A DNA stretch of 64,000 nt from Spirochaetales bacterium (GTDB lineage: Bacteria; Spirochaetota; Spirochaetia; Treponematales; Treponemataceae). The stretch lies in contig QKEL01000007.1 of NCBI GenBank assembly GCA_003252395.1, forward strand, positions 29,117 through 93,116. Reading direction: 5' to 3'. Below the pieces are notes generated by a model, which saw nothing but the letters and a program-made list of their open reading frames with translations, did not search any database and was not told the origin of the DNA. Positions 36,027 through 45,491 of this stretch are shown here, in pieces. Position 1 is the first letter of the stretch. Each line of letters opens with the position of its first letter. The position numbers and the translations under genes were made by a program.

Positions 36027-38335
36027 CGCGCCGCTTTCCCGGAGGTGCCGCGCTGGTTTGCGTCGGCGCGGGCACCTTCCTCTTCTGTCTCCTTACGCTC
36101 GCGACGCCTCGGCGGCAGGCGCCCCTTTCCCAGGCGATCCGCGACCGGGAGGGCAACCTTCTCGGCGCGGCGGTGGCGGCCGACGGGCAATGGCGGTTTC
36201 CGCCCGGCCGGGCCGTTCCCGAGCGTTTCGCGGTCGCCATTACGGCGTTCGAGGACAAGCGGTTTTACCTCCACCCGGGCATCGATCCCCTTTCCCTCGC
36301 GCGGGCCGCGGCGCAGGATATAGCGTCCCGCCGCGTCGTTTCGGGGGGATCCACCCTCACCATGCAAACCGTGCGCCTACTCTCCGGGAACCCCGCGAGA
36401 ACCTTCGGCGAGAAGGTCAGGGAAGCAGTCCTGGCCGTGGCGCTGGAACTGCGGTACACCAAGCGCGATATCCTCGAACTGTACGCGGGAAACGCGCCCT
36501 TCGGGGGAAACGTGGTCGGGCTCGAGGCCGCCTCTTGGCGGTATTTCAACCGTTCGCCCGATTCGTTAACCTGGGCAGAGGCGGCGACCTTGGCGGTGCT
36601 CCCGAACCAACCGGCCCTCGTGCACCCCGGCGCGAACCGCGACCGGCTCGGCGAAAAAAGGGACCGATTGCTTGGCCGACTGCTCGCCCTCGGCGCCATC
36701 GACCCCGGGGAATACCGGCTGGCCCTCGCCGAGCCGCTTCCGGACAAGCCCTGGCCCCTGCCCCGCCTGGCTCCCCATTACCTCGACCGCAATCGGGATC
36801 GGGGCGGGCCCGTGGACACGGACATAGACCGGGCGCTCCAAGTCAGGGTAACCGAAATTCTCGAACGCCGTTCGGCCAGACTCGCCGCGAGCGGCATCAA
36901 GAACGCGGCGGCGTTGGTGATCGAGACGAAGACGGGCGCCATACTCGCCTACGCGGGAAACACGGGGATGGACCGCGAAAACCGCGGGGACTCGGACGTG
37001 GACATGATACGCGCCAAACGAAGCTCAGGCAGCCTTCTCAAGCCCTTTCTCTACGGGGCCATGCTGGACGCGGGCCTTCTGTTGCCCCGCCAGCTCGTGG
37101 TGGACATACCCACCAGAATCGGGAGTTACAAGCCCGAAAACAACGTTCCGGTATATCAAGGGGTCGTGCGGGCCGACCAGGCGCTCTCACGCTCGCTCAA
37201 CGTGCCCGCGGTGCGGGAACTGCGGGAATTTGGCATAGCGCCCTTTTTGGACGTATTGCGACGCTCCGGATTCACCACCTTTACCCGCCCCGCGGACGAA
37301 TACGGGCTTCCCCTCATTTTGGGCGGCGGCGAATGCACCATGGAGGAAGCGGCGCGCGCCTACGCCGCCTTGATGAACCGGGCCGTCGGCTACCGGCAGG
37401 TCGCCGGCGCGGAAAACGGGGAACGCCTTCCCGAGTCGCCCCTCTCGCGGGGGGCGGCGTATCTCACGCTTAAAGCGTTGGTCGCCGGAACCCGGCCCGA
37501 GGAGGAAGCGCTTTGGGAATCCTGGGCCTCCGGACGGAATATCGCCTGGAAAACCGGAACGAGTTACGGCAACCGAGACGCCTGGGCCATCGGTACCACG
37601 CCTTCGTATACCGTCGCCGTTTGGGTGGGTAACGCTACCGGGGAGGGCCGACCGGAACTAAAGAGCGCGACCACGGCGGCGCCGGCTCTATTCGACATTT
37701 TCTCGCTACTACCCCAGTCGGCATGGCCCGGAGAGCCCGAAGCGGAGTTGGAGAGGGTTCGCGTCTGCTCCCGTTCCGGGTATCTCGCGGGGCCCAACTG
37801 CGATGAAACGGAGACGGGCCTGAAACCCCTGCGCGCAACCTCCGCCCATCCCTGCCCGTGGTGCCGACCGGTATCCTTCAGCCCGGACGGAGCATGGCGG
37901 GCCACCGCGGAAGATCTCGCCTCCCTCGGGCCGGGAACCTTCCCCCTCATACAGAACCGATTCGTTTTACCGCCGGTCCTCGAATGGTGGTACGTCCGTC
38001 ACGCGGTGAACTACCGCGCCCTCCCCCCCTGGATACCGGGACATAAAGGCGGTTCCGTGGAATCGGACCTTTCGATAGCATTTCCCGAGGAAGGCACCAA
38101 CGCGTACATCCCCGTGGAATTGGACGGCAGCCCGGGAGCCTTGATCCTACAGGCGGTCAGCCGCGACCGGGAATCCGTTCTCTATTGGGATCTCGACGGC
38201 GATTACCTGGGCGATACGCGGGAATACCATGAAATGGCGGTCAGGCCAAAACCCGGCGATCACCTTCTCACGGTCACCGATTCAGGGGGCAGGAGCGTGA
38301 CCCGCCGTTTCCGGGTGCTCAGCGAGAACGAGTGA
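36023..38335 (+). CDS. pbpC: Penicillin-binding protein 1C
   Basis: 770 residues, bifunctional murein synthase. An N-terminal membrane anchor (about 8-27) is followed by GT51 glycosyltransferase with Glu77 (AFEDKRFYLHPGID) and GGSTLTMQ. The transpeptidase has Ser337 in SLLKP and KTGTS. A C-terminal BiPBP_C-type domain (about 680-770) is typical of PBP1C. The TTG start overlaps the alpha-2-macroglobulin stop codon, giving tight coupling. Confidence 0.94.
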   Translation: MTRRFPGGAALVCVGAGTFLFCLLTLATPRRQAPLSQAIRDREGNLLGAAVAADGQWRFPPGRAVPERFAVAITAFEDKRFYLHPGIDPLSLARAAAQDIASRRVVSGGSTLTMQTVRLLSGNPARTFGEKVREAVLAVALELRYTKRDILELYAGNAPFGGNVVGLEAASWRYFNRSPDSLTWAEAATLAVLPNQPALVHPGANRDRLGEKRDRLLGRLLALGAIDPGEYRLALAEPLPDKPWPLPRLAPHYLDRNRDRGGPVDTDIDRALQVRVTEILERRSARLAASGIKNAAALVIETKTGAILAYAGNTGMDRENRGDSDVDMIRAKRSSGSLLKPFLYGAMLDAGLLLPRQLVVDIPTRIGSYKPENNVPVYQGVVRADQALSRSLNVPAVRELREFGIAPFLDVLRRSGFTTFTRPADEYGLPLILGGGECTMEEAARAYAALMNRAVGYRQVAGAENGERLPESPLSRGAAYLTLKALVAGTRPEEEALWESWASGRNIAWKTGTSYGNRDAWAIGTTPSYTVAVWVGNATGEGRPELKSATTAAPALFDIFSLLPQSAWPGEPEAELERVRVCSRSGYLAGPNCDETETGLKPLRATSAHPCPWCRPVSFSPDGAWRATAEDLASLGPGTFPLIQNRFVLPPVLEWWYVRHAVNYRALPPWIPGHKGGSVESDLSIAFPEEGTNAYIPVELDGSPGALILQAVSRDRESVLYWDLDGDYLGDTREYHEMAVRPKPGDHLLTVTDSGGRSVTRRFRVLSENE

Positions 38336-38353
38336 AAGCCGACGGGAACGGGA

Positions 38354-38393
38354 TAAAAAAAGCCGCCCGGTCCGCTGACGGAACCTGGGCGGC
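38354..38393 (-). terminator. Rho-independent terminator of lon
   Basis: GCCGCCC...GGGCGGC stem at 38362-38393, with the A-run at 38355-38361 giving a U-tract on the minus strand. It lies between convergent pbpC and lon. Confidence 0.8.
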
Positions 38394-38412
38394 GTATCCT
38401 TCTGCCGTACCC

Positions 38413-41031
38413 TTAGGCTTTTTGCTTTTTGGCTTTCTTCGCCTTATCCGCTCCCCGCGAAGCGTCGGCTGAGTCGCCCTTCTTCGCATCGGCGTTCGCG
38501 GCGTCCCGGGGCGGTCGGCCGCGCCGCTTTTTCGGCTCATCGGATGCCGGCTTCAAAACGGGGCTCTCGCCCTTAGGGGGGCGGCCGCGGGCAGCTTTCT
38601 TCTCGGTTACGCCGAGCTTCTCGGCTGCCTTCTTTTCCACCGTTCCGATTATCTCGGACAGCGACGGCCGTTTACCCTTCGCGGGCGGGAAGGCAAGCTC
38701 AATCACCTCTTCCATCCTGCTGACGGGGTGGAATTTTATGCCGTTCCGCACGTGCTCAGGAATCTCGTCCAGGTCGCGCTGGTTCGCCTGCGGTATGATA
38801 ATCTCCTTAATCCCGTTCCTCCGGGCGGCCACGGTCTTTTCCTTAAGGCCGCCGATGGGCAATACCTGACCCGTTAGCGAAAGTTCCCCGGTCATGGCCA
38901 GATTGGGCTTGATGGTCCTGCCCTGGATAAGGGATAACAGCGTGGTCGCCATGGTAATTCCGGCGGAAGGCCCGTCCTTCGGCGTTGCTCCCTCGGGAAT
39001 ATGGAGATGCACGAGCCGTGACTCGTACCAGTCCTTCGCGACGATTTCCTTTTCCGTCACGTAGTGCTTAACCCATGACCAGGCGATGGAGGCGGATTCC
39101 TTCATCACGTCGCCCATTTGCCCGGTGAGGCTAAAGCCTTCCTTCCCGGGATTGGAGATGGCCTCGATAATCAGGGTATCGCCGCCCATGCTCGTCCAGG
39201 CGAGGCCCACCGCCGTGCCCGGCCGATCGGCCTTCTTGCCCTCGTCCTCGCGGAATATGGGTTTCCCGAGCATCTTTTCTATCATCGCCGGCTCGGGGGA
39301 TACTTTCTCGCCCTTCTTTTTCTGGCCGAAGACGATCTCGGTCGCGATCTTTCGGTGAATCTTATCCAGGTTCTTCTCGAAATTCCGCACTCCCGCCTCG
39401 CGGGCGTACGAATTGGCGATAAAGAGGAGCGACTGGTTCGAATACTTGACTTGGCCCTTGCCGAGACCGTTTTTCTCGAGGCTGCGGGGCACCAGGTACT
39501 TCTTCGCGATTTCGAGCTTCTCGGTGTCGATATAGCCCGAAAGCTGAATCACCTCGGCGCGGTCCATCAGCGGGCCCGGAATCGAGTCGAGGGTATTGGC
39601 CGTGAGGATGAAAAGGATGTTCGACAGATCGAAGGGCAGGTCCAGATAATGGTCGCGGAACGCCACGTTCTGCTCTGGATCGAGCACCTCCAGAAGGGCG
39701 CTCGACGGATCGCCCTGATAGCTCATGCCCATCTTGTCCACCTCGTCGATCATGAAGACCGGGGCCTTGCTCTTGACGATCTTGAGTCCCTGGATGATCT
39801 TTCCGGGCATCGCGCCGATGTAGGTGCGCCGGTGGCCCTTAATCTCGGCCTCGTCGCGCATGCCGCCCACGGAGAAGCGGAAGAACGGCTTGCCCATGGC
39901 CCGGGCGATCGATCGGCCGACGCTCGTCTTGCCCACGCCGGGCGGCCCGACGAGCAATATTATCGAGCCCTTGGTATCGTCCTTCAGCTTTCTGACCGCG
40001 AGGTACTCTATGATGCGCTTCTTAACGTCGGTCAGGCCGTAATGGTCCCCGTCCAAGACGCCTTTCGCCTCGTTCAGGTCATACGATTCCCGCGCCGGGG
40101 CTTCCCAGGGCAGGTTCACGATGGTCTCGAGGTAATTGCGCGTCACGATGTACTCGCCGGAATTGGAATCCATCAGCGCGAACTTCTCGAGCTCGCTTTC
40201 TACCGCTTCCTTAATCTCGCCCTCGAACTTAAGCGCCTCGATCTTTTCCTTGAACTTCTGGTATTCGGAGCTCTTGGCGTCGGTTGTCATGCCGAGCTCT
40301 TCCTTGATGGTCTTTAGCTCCTCGCGAAGGAAGTATTCACGCTGGTTTTTCTCTATGCGGTTGTTAATCTCGTTTTGTATCTTCTTCTGTACCCGCAGGA
40401 GCTCCTGTTCCTTCTTGATGAACACGAGCACCTGTTCCATGCGCTGGCGCACGTTTTGAATCTCGAGAATACGCTGCTGGTCGTCCTTGTCGATATTGAG
40501 GATGCTCGCTATGAAATCGGCGATCTTGCCGGGGTGGTCGATATTGACCATGTTCAGCCGCATTTCCTCGGAGAAAAGGGGATTGTTCTCGGAGATCTCC
40601 TTCATCTCTCCGATAAGCGCCCGGGTAAGGGCCTTCACCTCGAACGTGTCGGAATCCTCGTCCTCGAGATAATCCACGATGGCGATCATGGGGGCGCGCT
40701 CGCTCACGATCTTGCGCACGCGGAACCGTTTCAGGGTGGAAATAAAGATATTCACGCCGCCGTCGGGAAGGTTAATCTTCTTGATAATCCGGGCGACCGT
40801 TCCGACCTGGCTTAAGTCGGTCACGCCCGGGGAATCCACGTCTTCGCGCACCATGCAAATCCCGACGAATCCGTCGCCGGAATACGATTCCTCCACGACC
40901 TTAACGTCGTCCGGATTGTTGATCATTACCGGCGTGAAGATACCGGGAAAGATCGGCCGACCCATGAGGGGGATAAGAAAAAGCTTGTTCGGGAGCAGCT
41001 GCTCAATCGGTACAATGGTTTGTTCAGGCAT
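38413..41031 (-). CDS. lon: ATP-dependent protease Lon with AT-hook-like tail
   Basis: 872 residues. LON substrate domain, coiled coil, AAA+ module ([20 protein letters not shown]), and protease domain with the catalytic dyad Ser689 (GPSAGITMA) and Lys732 (GGLKEK). The start ATG at 41031 ([18 protein letters not shown]) fits the family and the promoter. About 70 extra C-terminal residues are Lys/Ala-rich and carry two AT-hook-like cores, RGRPP at 815-819 and RRGRPP at 836-841. These are unusual for Lon and suggest DNA anchoring. Confidence 0.95.
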   Translation of the reverse strand: MPEQTIVPIEQLLPNKLFLIPLMGRPIFPGIFTPVMINNPDDVKVVEESYSGDGFVGICMVREDVDSPGVTDLSQVGTVARIIKKINLPDGGVNIFISTLKRFRVRKIVSERAPMIAIVDYLEDEDSDTFEVKALTRALIGEMKEISENNPLFSEEMRLNMVNIDHPGKIADFIASILNIDKDDQQRILEIQNVRQRMEQVLVFIKKEQELLRVQKKIQNEINNRIEKNQREYFLREELKTIKEELGMTTDAKSSEYQKFKEKIEALKFEGEIKEAVESELEKFALMDSNSGEYIVTRNYLETIVNLPWEAPARESYDLNEAKGVLDGDHYGLTDVKKRIIEYLAVRKLKDDTKGSIILLVGPPGVGKTSVGRSIARAMGKPFFRFSVGGMRDEAEIKGHRRTYIGAMPGKIIQGLKIVKSKAPVFMIDEVDKMGMSYQGDPSSALLEVLDPEQNVAFRDHYLDLPFDLSNILFILTANTLDSIPGPLMDRAEVIQLSGYIDTEKLEIAKKYLVPRSLEKNGLGKGQVKYSNQSLLFIANSYAREAGVRNFEKNLDKIHRKIATEIVFGQKKKGEKVSPEPAMIEKMLGKPIFREDEGKKADRPGTAVGLAWTSMGGDTLIIEAISNPGKEGFSLTGQMGDVMKESASIAWSWVKHYVTEKEIVAKDWYESRLVHLHIPEGATPKDGPSAGITMATTLLSLIQGRTIKPNLAMTGELSLTGQVLPIGGLKEKTVAARRNGIKEIIIPQANQRDLDEIPEHVRNGIKFHPVSRMEEVIELAFPPAKGKRPSLSEIIGTVEKKAAEKLGVTEKKAARGRPPKGESPVLKPASDEPKKRRGRPPRDAANADAKKGDSADASRGADKAKKAKKQKA

Positions 41032-41037
41032 ATTTTT

Positions 41038-41066
41038 AATATCACTAAATCGGGAGGAAATGTCAA
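41038..41066 (-). promoter_or_regulatory. Lon promoter giving a leaderless mRNA
   Basis: On the minus strand, TTGACA (41061-41066), a 17-base spacer and GATATT (41038-41043), then six bases to the ATG. No Shine-Dalgarno sequence is possible in the transcript. Confidence 0.75.
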
Positions 41067-41148
41067 ACAGGATCGCGGCGTTTGCGCGGAAACGCCCTTC
41101 CGTGCTACCATGTCGCGAGACTCGAAAGAACGACGAGGAGAGCACGCC

Positions 41149-41643
41149 ATGGAAGAGCAAAAAACCTATCAGCGCCCCAGTTGGGACGAGTACTTCATGG
41201 AGGTATGCCACGCCATAGCCAAACGGGCCACCTGCGACCGCGGCCGCTCCGGTTGCGTCATCGCGCGGGACCACCAAATTCTCGTTACCGGCTACGTGGG
41301 CTCCCCGAAGGGACTTCCCCATTGCGACGAGGTCGGCCATTGGTATAAGAAAATCACCCACGAGGACGGCAGCGTCACCCAGCATTGCACCAGGACGGTC
41401 CATGCCGAGCAGAACGCGATTTGCCAGGCCGCCAGGCGCGGGGTTGCCCTCGACGGGGCGACCCTCTACTGCAGCATGACGCCCTGCCGAACCTGCGCGA
41501 TGCTCATCATTAACTGCGGAATCGTCCGGGTAGTCGCCGAACGGCGCTATCACGATTCCGCCGACACCGTCGCCATGTTCGAGCAGGCCGGCATCAGCCT
41601 CGAGCACGTACACGACGAGGTCCAAAAGTACGATAGGCAGTGA
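41149..41643 (+). CDS. Deoxycytidylate (dCMP) deaminase
   Basis: 164 residues, ComEB/dCMP deaminase family; converts dCMP to dUMP for thymidylate synthesis. The zinc and proton-transfer motif HAEQNAI and the paired CSMTPCRTCAM are present. The N-terminal RPSWDEYFMEVCHAIAKRATCDR is typical. GAGGAG lies ahead of ATG 41149; longer in-frame starts overlap the lon promoter and are unlikely. Confidence 0.9.
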   Translation: MEEQKTYQRPSWDEYFMEVCHAIAKRATCDRGRSGCVIARDHQILVTGYVGSPKGLPHCDEVGHWYKKITHEDGSVTQHCTRTVHAEQNAICQAARRGVALDGATLYCSMTPCRTCAMLIINCGIVRVVAERRYHDSADTVAMFEQAGISLEHVHDEVQKYDRQ

Positions 41644-41777
41644 GGAAAGGCTACCCCTTCCGCCTGCGCCTGGATCCCGGGCGAGGAATACCCAACGAAG
41701 CATAAAAGCCGCTCGAAATTTTCATTTTCTCCCCGTTTTCGCTACAATAAGAATAAATTCATTATTGGAGGGAAAAC
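41644..41777 (+). promoter_or_regulatory. Spacer with probable hemerythrin promoter
   Basis: TACAAT at 41743-41748 followed by a leader with GGAGGG before ATG 41778. The -35 is unclear. This gene is normally leadered. Confidence 0.4.
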
Positions 41778-42191
41778 ATGCCTTTCATGGAATGGACCAA
41801 GGAATTCGAATTCGGCATTCCGCTCATCGATCGGCAACACCAACATTGGCTTGAAATGCTCAATACCTTCTACGATCAGATCGATGACGTGGCGTACCGC
41901 AAGAACGTGCAAGAACTTATCCAAGAAGCGATTGACTACACCCACTACCACTTCGAGACCGAGGAAAAACTGATGCGGGATATCGGTTACCCGGCCATCG
42001 ACGAACAAAAGGCCCAACACGCCGAGATAACGAGGCGTATAGAGCGATTTCGCGACAGCATTACCGACGATACGCCGGTCGTCTCCATGTTCTTGACTGA
42101 AGAGATGAAGGCATGGTTCAGCCATCACATTCTGGAAGAGGATAAAAAGTACGCGAAACTCTACCTGGAGCGCGCGCAGCGCCCCGTTTGA
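41778..42191 (+). CDS. Bacteriohemerythrin
   Basis: 137 residues with the hemerythrin di-iron ligand pattern: RQHQHW near 25, HYHFETEE near 60, QHAEI near 80, and HILEEDKKY near 120. It binds oxygen, for storage, sensing or delivery. Being stand-alone it could protect oxygen-sensitive enzymes in an anaerobe. It converges with thrC. Confidence 0.9.
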   Translation: MPFMEWTKEFEFGIPLIDRQHQHWLEMLNTFYDQIDDVAYRKNVQELIQEAIDYTHYHFETEEKLMRDIGYPAIDEQKAQHAEITRRIERFRDSITDDTPVVSMFLTEEMKAWFSHHILEEDKKYAKLYLERAQRPV

Positions 42192-42213
42192 GATCTTCGG
42201 CAAGCGGGTATTT

Positions 42214-43638
42214 TTACCCCAAGTTCGCCAAAAGCCAATCCCTGAATTGCGCGTAATCGTTGGCCATGGACTGGGAACGGTCGGGCAGGTTCATTACCCG
42301 CTCGAGGCGTTCCGGGATCGAGGGTTCCCTGCCGATCGCCTCGCGAACGGTCTCGCCGAACTTCGACGGATGGGCGGTTTCGAGTATGAGGCCCACGCAT
42401 TTTTTCTCGGCGCAGTCCCGCGCCCATTCAGGGGCCGTGGCGGCCGTGCCGACCAGGCCGGAACTGAGCGGGGGCACGACCTTACCCTCAAGCAGGGCGG
42501 CCATGGCCCCGGAGCGAATATCGTCCCAGGCGCGCCACGCGACGGCGCCGTGAGGATCGATAATGTATCCGGTTCGGTCGTTGCACTGGCGAATAGCTTC
42601 CATGGTACCGGCATCGTCAAGCCAATAACCGGCTATAAGGCGCCGCGCCTCGTCCAGGGAATAGAGGGCGTTCATGCGCTCCCAGTTGCTCGGGGCGCCC
42701 ACGTCCATGGCGTTTGAAAGGGTGGAAACGGAAGGCCGCGCGCGGTAAGAGCCTCCCGCCAGCCAGTCAGGGACCGTCCGGTTTGAATTGGTCGCCGCGA
42801 TAAACCCCCGAATCGGCGCGCCCATCTTGCGCGCGATCAAGCCGGAGGTCAGGTTGCCGAAGTTGCCCGAGGGAACGGTCACGATGAGCGAGGGAGAGTC
42901 GATATCGTTGTCGTATCGGCCCCGGTCGCGAATCAAGAGCGCCCCGTAGGTATAATAGAAGGACTGCGGCAAAAGCCGGGAAATATTGATCGAGTTTGCC
43001 GAGGAAAGACGGAGACGTCCCCGCAGCGCTTCGTCGGTGAAAGCAGTTTTCACGAGCTTTTGGCAATCGTCGAAAGTCCCTTCCACGGAAAGGGCGCGCA
43101 CGTTGCCCTCGAAGGTCGATAACTGCTTTTCCTGGAGGGGAGATATCTTTCCCCGGGGATACAAAATGGTAACGTCGATTCCCGGGACTCCGTGGAAGGC
43201 GCTGCCCACGGCGCTTCCGGTATCGCCGGAGGTAGCCACCAGGATGTGCAGGGAATCGGTCTCGCTGCGGTTAAAGTAAGACATGGTCCGGGCCATGAAG
43301 CGCGCGCCGAAATCCTTGAACGCGCAGGTAGGCCCGTGGAAAAGCTCAAGCACGTACGTCGTGGGATCTATCGGCGCGATGGGCGCGGTAAACGGATACG
43401 CGTCGGCGATGATCGCCATGAGCTCGTCTTCGGGTATCTCGTCGCCCACGAAGGGCTTCGCGGTCTCGAAGGCAATGTCGCGGAAAGACGGAACCAGGTT
43501 CCTGGACAGGAACGACTTCGGCAGGCTCGGGATTTCGTCCGGCATGTAGAGGCCGCCGGTCGCGGGATCCATTCCCTGCATGACCGCGGTGCGGAACGAA
43601 ACCCGCTTCGACGCGTCGCGGGTATCATGGTACATCAT
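42214..43638 (-). CDS. thrC: Threonine synthase
   Basis: 474 residues, PLP enzyme converting O-phospho-homoserine to threonine. The Schiff-base lysine lies in FHGPTCAFKDFGARFM. VATSGDTGSAVGSAF and TVPSGNFGNLTSGLIARKMG are phosphate/PLP contacts. The start ATG at 43638 (or the next codon, also ATG) follows directly on its -10, without a ribosome-binding sequence. Confidence 0.94.
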   Translation of the reverse strand: MMYHDTRDASKRVSFRTAVMQGMDPATGGLYMPDEIPSLPKSFLSRNLVPSFRDIAFETAKPFVGDEIPEDELMAIIADAYPFTAPIAPIDPTTYVLELFHGPTCAFKDFGARFMARTMSYFNRSETDSLHILVATSGDTGSAVGSAFHGVPGIDVTILYPRGKISPLQEKQLSTFEGNVRALSVEGTFDDCQKLVKTAFTDEALRGRLRLSSANSINISRLLPQSFYYTYGALLIRDRGRYDNDIDSPSLIVTVPSGNFGNLTSGLIARKMGAPIRGFIAATNSNRTVPDWLAGGSYRARPSVSTLSNAMDVGAPSNWERMNALYSLDEARRLIAGYWLDDAGTMEAIRQCNDRTGYIIDPHGAVAWRAWDDIRSGAMAALLEGKVVPPLSSGLVGTAATAPEWARDCAEKKCVGLILETAHPSKFGETVREAIGREPSIPERLERVMNLPDRSQSMANDYAQFRDWLLANLG

Positions 43639-43643
43639 GGCTC

Positions 43644-43673
43644 ACTATACCATAAACCCCATGGCTCGGGCAA
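43644..43673 (-). promoter_or_regulatory. thrC promoter, extended -10, leaderless
   Basis: On the minus strand TTGCCC (43668-43673), an 18-base spacer and TGG-TATAGT (43644-43652), then five bases to the first ATG. Confidence 0.7.
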
Positions 43674-43687
43674 CGCAAAAAAAAATA

Positions 43688-43696
43688 TGCTATACT
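43688..43696 (+). promoter_or_regulatory. deoC extended -10, leaderless
   Basis: TGC-TATACT ends seven bases before ATG 43704. No ribosome-binding sequence and no good -35. The -35 position coincides with the -35 of divergent thrC on the other strand. Confidence 0.7.
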
Positions 43697-43703
43697 TTGA
43701 CCC

Positions 43704-44417
43704 ATGGAACCCATCAATAGATACCTGGACGCCGCCATCCTCAAACCCGAGCTTACGCGGGACGAGGCCGTCGCGGCGATCGAAGAAAGCATTAAGTGGA
43801 AGACTAAAACCGTGTGCGTACGGCCTTGCGACATCGAGCTCGCGAAATCCATGTGCGCCGGCACGGAAACCGGCGTGAGCTGCGTTCTCGCCTTCCCCCA
43901 CGGCTGCACCACTACCGCGGTCAAGGCCCTCGAGGCGAAGGAATACTGCCGTCTCGGGGTAGACGAGATAGACATGGTAGCCAATTACGGCATGATACGC
44001 TCGCACCGATGGGACTACGTGGAAGCCGATATCCGCGCGGTCGCGGACGCGTGCAAGGTCGGCGGGGCGGGAGGCGCGAAGGTGCCGCTGAAAGTCATTT
44101 TCGAAACCTGCCACCTTACGGCCGAGGAAATCGCCAAAACCACCGAGCTTTGCGTGGCTGCCGGCGCCGATTTCGTGAAGACCTCCACGGGCTTTTCTAC
44201 CGGCGGGGCAACGGAAGAGGCAGTCAGGGTAATGCTCGACGCGGCGAAAGGCAGAATCAAGGTAAAGCCCTCGGGGGGAATCCGAACGAGGGAACAAGCC
44301 CTGCGATACGTGGAAATGGGGGCCCACCGCTTGGGCACGAATTATACCGCCAGCGAGGCCCTGGTCAGCGGCTCAACGGGTAATACCGCCGCGGAAGCCT
44401 CGAAGTCGGCGTATTGA
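43704..44417 (+). CDS. deoC: Deoxyribose-phosphate aldolase
   Basis: 237 residues, class I aldolase cleaving 2-deoxyribose-5-phosphate to glyceraldehyde-3-phosphate and acetaldehyde. The Schiff-base lysine lies in DFVKTSTGFSTGGAT and the second lysine in IKVKPSGGIR. It is monocistronic and converges with the LacI-family gene. The start is fixed by the promoter as well as the family N-terminus. Confidence 0.94.
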   Translation: MEPINRYLDAAILKPELTRDEAVAAIEESIKWKTKTVCVRPCDIELAKSMCAGTETGVSCVLAFPHGCTTTAVKALEAKEYCRLGVDEIDMVANYGMIRSHRWDYVEADIRAVADACKVGGAGGAKVPLKVIFETCHLTAEEIAKTTELCVAAGADFVKTSTGFSTGGATEEAVRVMLDAAKGRIKVKPSGGIRTREQALRYVEMGAHRLGTNYTASEALVSGSTGNTAAEASKSAY

Positions 44418-44468
44418 CCGGAAGAGCGCGGATGCCGCGTGTCGAGCCATCGGCGCGCGGTTGGGCGC

Positions 44469-45485
44469 CTAGTCTATTTTTCTGCAAGAATCCCGAATCA
44501 GGAGCTGGGCGGGAATATTCACGATGGGCGGGAGTTCTTCCCCGCCCATTTTTTTCAAGAGCATACGGGCGGCGATGGTGCCGATTTCCTCGGTATTTTG
44601 CCACATGGTAGTCAGTCTCGGCGTAATGTACTGGCCAACCTCGTCGCCGTCAAAGCCGATGATGGACACGTCGCCGGGAATGGAGCGGCCCGCGTCTTCC
44701 AGGGCAAGCTTTACCCCGCACGCGAGGGTATCGTTCGAGGCAAACACCGCGGTGAATTTCACTCCCCGCTTAATGAGGCGCCGCATTGCCTCGTAACCGG
44801 CCTCGCCGTGCCAAAACTGCGATTCTTCCACCATGGAATCGGAATACTCTATTCCGTTGGAAAGAAGGCAATCCCTATATCCTTTCCACCGCTCATCCGC
44901 CGCGGGGGCGGTAAGACGGCGCGGGCCGGAAATGTACACGATATCGCGATGCCCCAGGTTAATCAGGTATTGCACCGCCTCATAGGCGCCCTTCACGTTT
45001 TCCGTCACGATGGTACTAATCCCCGCGATGGGCTCGTTGGCCGAAACGCACGGGCGATTGCTTTGCGCAAGACGGATCACTTCCTCGTCGCCCGGAACGG
45101 GATTCATTATGAGAACCCCGTCGATATTTCGATAATCGCAATGCTCTACGTAGGACATTTGGCGGGGACCGAGGGTACGGGATAAGAACAAAAGATCGTA
45201 TCCCGCATTCTCGACCACTTTTCTGAAACTATTCAAAATATCGCTGAAAAGGGGGTGCTTAAACCCCTTCAGCATGTAAAAATCCTCGTAAATGACCCCA
45301 ATAAGGTTCGAGCGGTTCGTCGTGAGCGCCCGGGCGGTCATATTCGGGGTATATCCCATTTCCTCCGCGGTTTTCAGTATCAGGTTACGAGTCGCCACGC
45401 TCAAGCCGCCGGTACCGTTCAAGGCCCGCGAAATCGTGGGCGGTGAAAAACCCGTGCGCTTGGCAATGTCGTAAATCGTAACCAT
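44469..45485 (-). CDS. LacI-family transcriptional repressor of the sugar operon
   Basis: 338 residues. N-terminal LacI HTH and hinge helix (TIYDIAKRTGFSPPTISRALNG), then a periplasmic-binding-protein-like effector domain (DGVLIMNPVPGDEEVIRLAQ, VSIIGFDGDEVGQYITPRLTT). It is the last gene of the transporter/GH43 operon, six bases after GH43. Three LacI-type palindromes at the operon promoter are its probable sites, so control would be autogenous. The ligand is probably a sugar released from xylan. Confidence 0.92.
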   Translation of the reverse strand: MVTIYDIAKRTGFSPPTISRALNGTGGLSVATRNLILKTAEEMGYTPNMTARALTTNRSNLIGVIYEDFYMLKGFKHPLFSDILNSFRKVVENAGYDLLFLSRTLGPRQMSYVEHCDYRNIDGVLIMNPVPGDEEVIRLAQSNRPCVSANEPIAGISTIVTENVKGAYEAVQYLINLGHRDIVYISGPRRLTAPAADERWKGYRDCLLSNGIEYSDSMVEESQFWHGEAGYEAMRRLIKRGVKFTAVFASNDTLACGVKLALEDAGRSIPGDVSIIGFDGDEVGQYITPRLTTMWQNTEEIGTIAARMLLKKMGGEELPPIVNIPAQLLIRDSCRKID

Positions 45486-45491
45486 GATACA

